DNA from: Coriobacteriales bacterium
Lineage (GTDB): Bacteria > Actinomycetota > Coriobacteriia > Coriobacteriales > UBA8131
Reading direction: 5' to 3'
Assembly: GCA_031272005.1 (NCBI GenBank)
Contig: JAISUQ010000036.1
Span: 1-13,565, forward strand
Length of the DNA stretch: 13,565 bases
The position numbers and the translations under genes are program-made. This document shows positions 8,261-13,565 of this stretch, piece after piece. The notes under the pieces were generated by a model. The model did not search any database, had not been told where the DNA came from, and worked only from the letters and a program-made list of their open reading frames with translations. Positions within the stretch are counted from its first letter, which is position 1; every line of letters begins with the position of its first letter.

Positions 8261-9718
8261 TCAGAGTTCTATGAATTGTACCAAAAGCAAGGAATCGTCA
8301 CCAGCCAGATAGACTCTGAGCACAGTATCTCCAGACTTTATCAGTTCGCTGGGCAGATAGATGCAATAGCCGTTGCCGCGGTTGGTCGCATCCGGGCTGG
8401 TCAGGAAGGCCTGAAAGACCTGCTCCGGGCTGTCGCCGACCTTGAGCGAGAGATAGACCAGGGTGTCGGTCTGCAGCGCCTCGGCATCCACGCAACCGCT
8501 GAAGACGGTATACGGGCCGTCGGTGGCCACCTCCACGCTGGGATGGGCCAGAGCTGTGCGGTCCTCATCAGCCTGGCTGGTGTCCACATCAAGCTGTGGC
8601 GGAAGGGAGATGGGCGCCGTCTCGGCCAGATAGGAGATATGCCGCTCGGCGCGGATTATCAACACGTGATCGGCCTGTTGTTCCGTGACCTGCGAGGCGT
8701 CGTAGGGCACCAACTTGCTGAAGGTGGCCTGGGAGCTGTTGGCGGCCAGCCAGGGCAGCAGGGCATTGCCGAAGCTGTCGCGGTAGACCAGGATATTACC
8801 GTCGCCGGCACCGGCGGTGGTGATGAAATCGTCCTCCACGGAGGTCGCCTCGTTGGTATAGCGCCAGCTGGAGCCGGAGAAGTCGGACTTGTCCACCACC
8901 CCGGCGGCGAAGAACTGCTGCTCGGGCGTGGGATTGGCGGGATAGAGCATCGCTTCCAGATCGCCGATGTGCTCGGCCCGGCTGCTCCAGGTGGGTTGGG
9001 CCAGCGGGCTGTGGCCGAAGCGCTCGAGTATCAGGTTGCTGGCAATGTAAGCACCCTTGTTATTCCAGTGGGTGTCACGTTTGAGATAGACGCGCTCGCT
9101 GGCCTCGCTGAGCGGCGTATATAAGTCGATATAGCTAACATCATAGTATTCGAGCCATGGTATCAGCCGCTCCAGGTTGGTCGGCTCGGTACCGGCCAGA
9201 TAGCGGCCGGGCATATATTGGCCGTAGAGGGTGTTTTTGTTGGGAGCCACGGCAAAGGCGAAGTCGGCGCCCTGGGCCTGCACGTAGGCCTCAAACAACG
9301 AGAGGTTGTGGGCGGCATTATGCAACTCGCGTTCGCTCAAGGTGGCCGTGCCGGCGAAGTCTGCCGTGGTGGAGGCATAATCGGCACCCTGGTAGTCGGG
9401 CAGGGTACCGGCATAGAACAGCCAGCCTTCGCGGCCCACAATCACCTGGTCGGATCCGGAGACCGCCAACAGCTGCTCGCGCAGCCCGGCGTTGGCGGCT
9501 ACCAGCTGGTTGCGATAGGCAAAGTGGTCCTCAAACCAAGTGCCCAGCTGGGGCAGCAACTCCAGATTGAAGCCACCCTCGGCTGTGCGCAGCGTCGGAA
9601 AGGCGGCCAGCTCGCGGTTCTCCGTCGTAGAATCGGTGCGGGCCCAGGCCATGCCGACCAGCGGCAACAGCAGCACTGCCAGCACCAGGGCGATGAATAT
9701 CTGCTGGAAGCGTTTCAT
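8261..9718 (-). CDS. DHHW family protein, AlgX/AlgJ-like partner of the MBOAT acyltransferase
   Basis: From the chosen start the product is 485 residues. It has an N-terminal membrane anchor or signal sequence (FIALVLAVLLLPLVGMAWA) and an extracellular domain. The fold is suggested by WFEDHFAYRN near the N-terminus, GREGWLFYAG, FAVAPNKNTLYG, the Asp-x-His pair D215/H217 in RDTHWNNKGAY, and S315 in YRDSFGNALLPW. These match the SGNH-like catalytic arrangement of AlgX/AlgJ and DHHW proteins, which finish transfer of acetyl groups to extracellular glycans. A TTG start at 9730 would add four residues but lies only two bases from the AAGGAG site (9738-9733). The ATG at 9718 has a rather long 14-base spacer but gives a normal signal-sequence start (MKRFQQ), so I prefer it. 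The gene follows the MBOAT gene directly, the usual pairing. Confidence 0.9.
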   Translation of the reverse strand: MKRFQQIFIALVLAVLLLPLVGMAWARTDSTTENRELAAFPTLRTAEGGFNLELLPQLGTWFEDHFAYRNQLVAANAGLREQLLAVSGSDQVIVGREGWLFYAGTLPDYQGADYASTTADFAGTATLSERELHNAAHNLSLFEAYVQAQGADFAFAVAPNKNTLYGQYMPGRYLAGTEPTNLERLIPWLEYYDVSYIDLYTPLSEASERVYLKRDTHWNNKGAYIASNLILERFGHSPLAQPTWSSRAEHIGDLEAMLYPANPTPEQQFFAAGVVDKSDFSGSSWRYTNEATSVEDDFITTAGAGDGNILVYRDSFGNALLPWLAANSSQATFSKLVPYDASQVTEQQADHVLIIRAERHISYLAETAPISLPPQLDVDTSQADEDRTALAHPSVEVATDGPYTVFSGCVDAEALQTDTLVYLSLKVGDSPEQVFQAFLTSPDATNRGNGYCIYLPSELIKSGDTVLRVYLAGDDSLLLVQFIEL

Positions 9719-9744
9719 TGATACTGCCAATACTCCTTACGCAC

Positions 9745-11157
9745 TCAGAACCTGAAGTAAATGAAGGGGTTGTAGCCGCCGCCGGATAAGGCCAGCAGAC
9801 TCAAGGCTATCAGGGCAAAGGCGCCGACGTAGCTGCCGACGTGGGCGGCGCCTGTCAGGGCACCGGGTTTATCGGCGTGTCTGGCCCGCAGTTTGTTGGC
9901 TACGAGCAAGCCCAGCGGCGTGGCGGCCACAACGGCAATGATAAAGGTGCTCACACTCAGCGGGTCCAGCAGTATCAGGGTCTGGGCTACGGCGGCGTGT
10001 CCGAATTCAAAGCCGGTAAACATCTGCCCCACCAGATACAGCGCCTGACCGAAGCTCTCGGCCCTGAAGAGCACGAAGCCCACGCAGACCACCAACAGGG
10101 CGTAGAGCCAGCCCACAGCCCGGGGCAGCTTGCGAATCGGCAGGTACTCCTCCAATAGCAAAAACAGGCCGTGGAACAGGCCCCAGACCACGAAGGTCCA
10201 GGCTGCACCGTGCCACAGACCACAGAGCCCGAAGACTATCAGTTTGTTCAGCACCGTGCGCCCCCGGCCCTTGCGGTTGCCGCCCAGGGGTATGTAGAGA
10301 TACTCCTTGAACCAGGTGGAAAGCGAGATGTGCCAGCGCCGCCAGAACTCCTGGATGTTGCGGGAGATGTAGGGATATTCGAAATTCTCCCGGTAATGGA
10401 ATCCGAACATCCGGGCCATGCCGATGGCCATGTCGGAATAGCCGGAGAAGTCGAAGTAGATCTGCCCGAGATAGGCCAGGGCGCCAATCCAGGCTACGGC
10501 GATGTTGACTTGCTCGGAGGGCATGGCCAGGCCGAAGACCGCATCGGCGGTGGCGCCTAAGGTATTGGCAATCAGCACCTTCTTGGCCAGGCCAACAGCA
10601 AAGCGGCGCAGGCCTGTGGCCACGCCTTCCACGCTGACGGTGCGCTCGGCCAGCTGGGCTTCAACGTCGTGGTACTTGATTATCGGCCCGGCAATCAGCT
10701 GCGGGAAAAATGAGATGAACAGCAGTACCCGAGGGTAGCTCTGCTGCGCCGGGGTGTCGCCGCGATAGACGTCGATGACGTAGCTCAGGGCTTGGAAGGT
10801 GTAAAAGGAGATGCCGATGGGCAGGGCAATCTCGGCAAAGGGCAACTCGGCGCCAATCAGCGCACCCAGCGAACTGGCTACCAGCCCGGCATACTTGAAG
10901 ACGGCCAAGAACCCCAGGTTGACCAGCACAGCCAAAGCCAGCAACCCGCGGCGGCCCTGGGCTTTGAGGCCAATCAGCCAGTTGAGCAGCGAGCTGGCCA
11001 GCATCAACAGCACATAAACCGGCTCGCCGTAGGCATAGAACAGCAAACTGGCCAGAATCAACAGCGCGTTCTTGGCGCCCTTCTGGGGAATCAGCAGGTA
11101 GAGTAGAAAAACCAGCGGAAAGAACACGCAGAGAAATGTCAGTGAGGAGAAAACCAC
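9745..11157 (-). CDS. MBOAT family O-acyltransferase (AlgI/PatA-like)
   Basis: The 470-residue integral membrane protein has about ten hydrophobic segments. It carries the MBOAT signatures in order: LPIGISFYTFQALSYVIDVYRG, FFPQLIAGPI, YFDFSGYSDMAIG, EFWRRWHISLSTWFKEYLY with H276, IPLGGNRKG, and GLWHGAAW with the catalytic H316. Known relatives (AlgI, PatA, DltB) pass acyl groups from a cytoplasmic donor across the membrane to an extracellular partner. With the DHHW protein directly downstream, O-acetylation of a surface or secreted polysaccharide is the likely role. The acceptor (exopolysaccharide, teichoic-acid-like polymer or peptidoglycan) cannot be read from the sequence, and DltB-type D-alanylation is unlikely because no dlt partner genes are present. 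The start is a GTG with GGAG seven bases before it. The gene begins 44 bases after purQ and no terminator is seen in between. Confidence 0.93.
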   Translation of the reverse strand: MVFSSLTFLCVFFPLVFLLYLLIPQKGAKNALLILASLLFYAYGEPVYVLLMLASSLLNWLIGLKAQGRRGLLALAVLVNLGFLAVFKYAGLVASSLGALIGAELPFAEIALPIGISFYTFQALSYVIDVYRGDTPAQQSYPRVLLFISFFPQLIAGPIIKYHDVEAQLAERTVSVEGVATGLRRFAVGLAKKVLIANTLGATADAVFGLAMPSEQVNIAVAWIGALAYLGQIYFDFSGYSDMAIGMARMFGFHYRENFEYPYISRNIQEFWRRWHISLSTWFKEYLYIPLGGNRKGRGRTVLNKLIVFGLCGLWHGAAWTFVVWGLFHGLFLLLEEYLPIRKLPRAVGWLYALLVVCVGFVLFRAESFGQALYLVGQMFTGFEFGHAAVAQTLILLDPLSVSTFIIAVVAATPLGLLVANKLRARHADKPGALTGAAHVGSYVGAFALIALSLLALSGGGYNPFIYFRF

Positions 11158-11201
11158 GTGACTGCTCCGGCCCTGCTCAATCCACGAAACTTGCTATCAT
11201 G

Positions 11202-11894
11202 CTATACAGCTAATAAAGTTTGCGAGATGGCTGTAAAGAAGGCTGCGCCATCCCTCTCGCCGGATATGCCGTCGGTGGCCCGCTCGGGATGCGGCATCAG
11301 CCCGAAGACGTTGCCCCGTTGATTGCAGATGCCGGCGATGTCGTCCAAGGCGCCGTTGGCGGCCGATCCCGTGGGTTGGCGCGTGCCATCCGGCTCACAG
11401 TAGCGCAGGACGATCTGACCGTTATCCTCCAGCTGTTTGAGCGTCTCCTTGTCGCAGGTGAAGTTGCCTTCGTTGTGGTTGATGGGCATATGCACCACCG
11501 TGCCAGGAGCCAGCTCCAGCCACTGGCAGACGCTTTTCTCCACCCTGAGCGGCACGTTCTGGCAGATGAATTTCAGGCCCCGGTTACGCAGCAGAGCGCC
11601 AGGCAGCAGGTGGGCCTCGGCCAGGATCTGAAAGCCGTTGCAGATACCCAACACCGGCCGGCCAGCTTCGGCATAGCGTATGACGGCATTCATCACCGGC
11701 GAGAAGCGGGCCACGGCACCGCAGCGCAGGTAATCGCCATACGAAAAGCCACCAGGCAGAATCACGGCGTCGAAGCCGGACAGCTCGGTGTCCTGATGCC
11801 AGATGTAATCGGCTTCAAAGCCGAGGTAGTGCAGGGCATGCAGCACGTCCTGCTCGCAGTTCGAACCCGGAAAGACCACCACCCCGAAACGCAT
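11202..11894 (-). CDS. purQ: Phosphoribosylformylglycinamidine synthase subunit PurQ (glutaminase)
   Basis: The 230-residue class I glutamine amidotransferase has the PurQ N-terminus VVVFPGSNCEQD, the GGFSYGDYLRCGA stretch, the nucleophile C85 in GICNGFQIL, and H202 and E204 in MPHPERA, which complete the catalytic triad. It hydrolyses glutamine and feeds ammonia to PurL, which turns FGAR into FGAM in the fourth step of purine synthesis; it acts in the cytoplasm in a complex with PurS and PurL. Length is normal for the family. The ATG follows a GGGGAG site that overlaps the end of purS, and six bases separate the two genes. No purL lies downstream; its place is taken by the MBOAT gene. purL could be elsewhere on the chromosome. 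Confidence 0.97.
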   Translation of the reverse strand: MRFGVVVFPGSNCEQDVLHALHYLGFEADYIWHQDTELSGFDAVILPGGFSYGDYLRCGAVARFSPVMNAVIRYAEAGRPVLGICNGFQILAEAHLLPGALLRNRGLKFICQNVPLRVEKSVCQWLELAPGTVVHMPINHNEGNFTCDKETLKQLEDNGQIVLRYCEPDGTRQPTGSAANGALDDIAGICNQRGNVFGLMPHPERATDGISGERDGAAFFTAISQTLLAV

Positions 11895-11900
11895 GGCGGC

Positions 11901-12143
11901 TCACTCCCCGACTTCTTCGATGCGGAAATCCTCAATGATTGGATTGGCCAGCAGCTTCTCGCACATCTCGGTGACCTGGGCCAGGCTCAGGCTGTCGGCC
12001 CCCTCCAGCTGGATGTACTTGCCAATCTTCAGACTCTCGATGCCAGCGTAGCCCAGGTTGTCCAGAGCGTTCTGGGCGGTCTTGCCGGCGGGGTCGAAGA
12101 TGCCCTTCTTGCCGGTGACGAAAATCTCATAGCGCTTGCTCAT
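11901..12143 (-). CDS. purS: Phosphoribosylformylglycinamidine synthase subunit PurS
   Basis: The 80-residue product fits PurS in length and sequence: YEIFVTGKKGIFDPAGKTAQNALDNLGY at the start, then KIGKYIQLE and CEKLLANPIIEDFRIE. The small PurS dimer bridges the PurL synthase and PurQ glutaminase of the FGAM synthase complex and helps ammonia transfer; it is found in Gram-positive bacteria and archaea that have the short PurL. Its ATG overlaps the stop of the upstream membrane-protein gene by four bases (ATGA), which suggests translational coupling. GGAGG and AGGAG both stand just before the start. Confidence 0.96.
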   Translation of the reverse strand: MSKRYEIFVTGKKGIFDPAGKTAQNALDNLGYAGIESLKIGKYIQLEGADSLSLAQVTEMCEKLLANPIIEDFRIEEVGE

Positions 12144-13066
12144 GACTCCTGTTCCTCCCCTGCTGTCTCGTTACTGCTGGATTTACGACGGCTGCGACGT
12201 TTGGCCTCCTTCTCGGCCTTGCGGGCGGCCTCGATGGCAGCGGCCTGTTCGGCGGCTTCCTTCTCGTGCTTGAGCTGCTTGGGCGATTTGGCTCCCCGGG
12301 AATTCTTGGCCTGATACTCCTTGATTATCGGCCGGACCTTCCTGAACTCCACAAAGAAGGCACCGATGATGGCGGCATAGGCAATACCGATGACCCACAG
12401 CGAACCAGCCTGCTTGAGCACATAGTTGGTGGCAAAGGTGATGACTACGGTGACGATGCCAATAGCCATCAAAATCCAGTAGATGCGCCGCCACTTCTTG
12501 TATTCGGCGGAGGAGGGCATGCCTGGCGCCGGCTCAATCAGCGTGGCCAGAAAACCCTTCTTCTTGGCGGGCTCGGTGGCGGCGCCTTTGCTGTGCTTGG
12601 CGGCGGCAGCGGAGGCGGCAGCGGAGGCGGCGCCGGCCGTGGCGCTCAGGCTTGTATCCAAATCCGCCTTGTCATCGTTGGCATCACCTGCGGCATTGGC
12701 AGCGCTGGCGGTACTGACGGCATTCGCAGCCTTGACCGAGCGCCTGCGGATGATCCGCCCAGGTTTGCTGGTCTGGCTGTCCTGCTTGGCTTCTGCTTCG
12801 CTGGGCGCATCCGGGGACTTCTCTGCCTCAGCCTTGGCAGCCTCGCGGGCGGCGGCACGTTTGGCCCGCTCCTCGGCCTTGCGGGCGGCTTCCTTCTCGC
12901 GGGCTTTGGCAGCGGCGCGTTTCTCCGAAGCGGTGGTAGGTTTGGTGCGGATATAGACAGACGACGCCGCCTCCGTCCGCGGCTTGGCCGAGGACGCACT
13001 GCGACGAGTCTTACCACCCGGGCCCTCACCCTGATAGCGTTGATTCAAAGGATTACGTTGGGACAT
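12140..13066 (-). CDS. Charged Ala/Lys/Glu-rich protein with two C-terminal-half transmembrane helices, function unknown
   Basis: From the ATG at 13066 the product is 308 residues. The first 30 residues are basic. Residues about 46-83 are a highly charged helix (repeats of KA/RE/EK type, likely coiled coil). Residues 110-160 are Ala/Ser-rich and low in complexity. A conserved-looking block (KKGFLATLIEPAPGMPSS, 168-186) precedes two membrane helices at about 194-216 and 223-241, and a second charged helix (262-293) ends the protein. I do not recognise the family. The two helices with long charged flanks suggest a small inner-membrane protein with both ends in the cytoplasm. A GTG at 13078 could extend the frame but overlaps the AGGAG site (13082-13078), which then sits 11 bases before the ATG, so I prefer the ATG. 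The stop overlaps purS by four bases. Confidence 0.85.
   Translation of the reverse strand: MSQRNPLNQRYQGEGPGGKTRRSASSAKPRTEAASSVYIRTKPTTASEKRAAAKAREKEAARKAEERAKRAAAREAAKAEAEKSPDAPSEAEAKQDSQTSKPGRIIRRRSVKAANAVSTASAANAAGDANDDKADLDTSLSATAGAASAAASAAAAKHSKGAATEPAKKKGFLATLIEPAPGMPSSAEYKKWRRIYWILMAIGIVTVVITFATNYVLKQAGSLWVIGIAYAAIIGAFFVEFRKVRPIIKEYQAKNSRGAKSPKQLKHEKEAAEQAAAIEAARKAEKEAKRRSRRKSSSNETAGEEQES
12602..12634. repeat. Short tandem repeat, 12-base unit, about 2.5 copies
   Basis: GGCGGCAGCGGA occurs at 12602-12613 and 12614-12625, followed by a partial copy. It lies inside the Ala/Ser-rich segment of the charged membrane-protein gene and encodes the low-complexity Ala/Ser run. The unit is a multiple of three, so changes in copy number would keep the frame. 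Confidence 0.75.
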
Positions 13067-13078
13067 TGAATGACTCAC

Positions 13079-13140
13079 TCCTGTTGGGAAACTTGGCTTA
13101 TACCACTATAACAAAATCCGCAGCCCGACTTGCCCATTAT
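13079..13140 (-). promoter_or_regulatory. Possible promoter of the membrane protein-purS-purQ transcription unit
   Basis: This is an AT-rich stretch in otherwise GC-rich DNA, directly upstream of the first gene. On the minus strand it has two -10-like hexamers, TATAGT (13110-13105) and TATAAG (13102-13097). No good -35 element stands 16-18 bases further up, so the assignment rests on position and base composition. I see no purine-responsive operator or riboswitch that I could name. Confidence 0.3.
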
Positions 13141-13198
13141 TCACTGCCAATCTCAGCGCCCTGGGTAAATATTGTAGTCGGATACGGGACACTCTAAT

Positions 13199-13216
13199 GC
13201 GGCGCCGTGGCGCCGC
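13199..13216. repeat. GC-rich palindrome GCGGCGCC-GT-GGCGCCGC
   Basis: Two eight-base arms form a perfect inverted repeat around GT. As an RNA hairpin it would form a seven-base stem with a four-base loop. There is no U-tract on either side, so it is not a clear terminator. It could be a protein-binding palindrome or the end of an upstream unit. Confidence 0.5.
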
Positions 13217-13565
13217 GCCAACCCGCACGAGCTTGCAACCGCTGCGGCGGCGAGCCCTGACCTGTGGTGGATTGGTAAAGTGCTGCCTTGGAGAGAGAAT
13301 CGCGGGCCTGTTGCCGGGCGCTTTTATTGGCGGTGGGTTCGTTGGCTTATGGCCGGGCGCATGTGGGTTTAAGGGCTGCCTTGAAAAAGGGATGGGTCTA
13401 TGGCTGGCGGGCGCTTTGTGGCAAGTGGCGGGCGCCCGCGCCTGGCGTGCACTGTGTGGCCGGGCACACGCTTGCGCGGGCAAAAAAGTTGCCGTGCAGT
13501 TTGAGCCGCATGGCCCCGCCCAGGCACTGAGTACTGGGACGGGCGGGTGCTGGCGGGCGCCTTGG
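13217..13565. other. GC-rich right flank without a supported gene
   Basis: No frame here has a credible start, ribosome binding site and protein-like composition. The stretch is G-rich on the plus strand and repeats a CGGGCGC core (about 13314-13320, 13354-13360, 13407-13413 and 13554-13560, plus an overlapping copy near 13430), often preceded by GG or TGG. I see no tRNA, rRNA or CRISPR structure. Confidence 0.5.

Noticed and set aside
7514..9124. Long plus-strand open frame of 536 codons
   Set aside because: It lies opposite the lipoprotein and DHHW genes, which have clear motifs. Its protein is rich in Gly/Val/Ala/Gln without a recognisable domain, typical of the antisense frame of GC-rich genes.
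11220..12314. Plus-strand open frame of 364 codons
   Set aside because: It is antisense to purQ, purS and the membrane-protein gene; no motif and no good ribosome binding site.
13479..13493. GGCAA-AAAAG-TTGCC hairpin as a terminator
   Set aside because: The stem is only five bases and no U-tract follows on either strand.
13106..13530. Small open frames on both strands in the right flank
   Set aside because: Composition is Pro/Arg- or Gly/Ala/Arg-rich as expected from random GC-rich DNA, and no ribosome binding site or known domain supports them.
1..13565. CRISPR array, insertion sequence, prophage, tRNA or rRNA
   Set aside because: No regularly spaced direct repeats, transposase or integrase motifs, phage genes, or tRNA/rRNA-like sequences were seen. 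The repeats in the large genes are protein-domain repeats.

Overview
The window is about 13.5 kb of GC-rich DNA, clearly above 60% GC in most genes. Nine protein genes all lie on the minus strand, so transcription runs from high to low coordinates. The content suggests a Gram-positive, high-GC bacterium. PurS and PurQ are separate small proteins, which is the Gram-positive/archaeal form of FGAM synthase. There is a lipoprotein with a typical lipobox and several large Sec-secreted proteins with tandem RICIN (beta-trefoil) domains, and nothing points to an outer membrane. My best guess is Actinomycetota, perhaps class Coriobacteriia. This is an inference from gene style, not from any marker gene.

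Layout in transcription order: a roughly 490-base right flank with no convincing gene (13067-13565); a charged, Ala/Lys/Glu-rich membrane protein of unknown function (12140-13066); purS (11901-12143); purQ (11202-11894); an MBOAT O-acyltransferase (9745-11157); a DHHW/AlgX-like SGNH-type partner (8261-9718); a lipoprotein of unknown function (7526-8239); a secreted protein with four RICIN domains and a C-terminal transglutaminase-like domain (4881-7514); a secreted protein with four RICIN domains and a C-terminal N-acetylmuramoyl-L-alanine amidase (2228-4873). A 178-base intergenic gap with a long hairpin follows. Last comes a secreted protein with a CAP domain, two Ig-like domains and a RICIN domain, cut off by the left edge of the window (1-2049).

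The first eight genes overlap or are separated by at most 44 bases, and I see no terminator between them. They could be one transcription unit that starts with purine biosynthesis and continues into cell-surface functions. The MBOAT/DHHW pair is the usual arrangement for moving acetyl groups across the membrane onto an extracellular glycan. The RICIN proteins would bring an amidase, a transglutaminase-like enzyme and a CAP domain to glycans at the cell wall or on the host. The lipoprotein sits between the two sets. The most interesting features are this surface module as a whole, the sharp composition shift inside the CAP gene at its RICIN junction, and the repeated RICIN-coding DNA shared by the three large genes.
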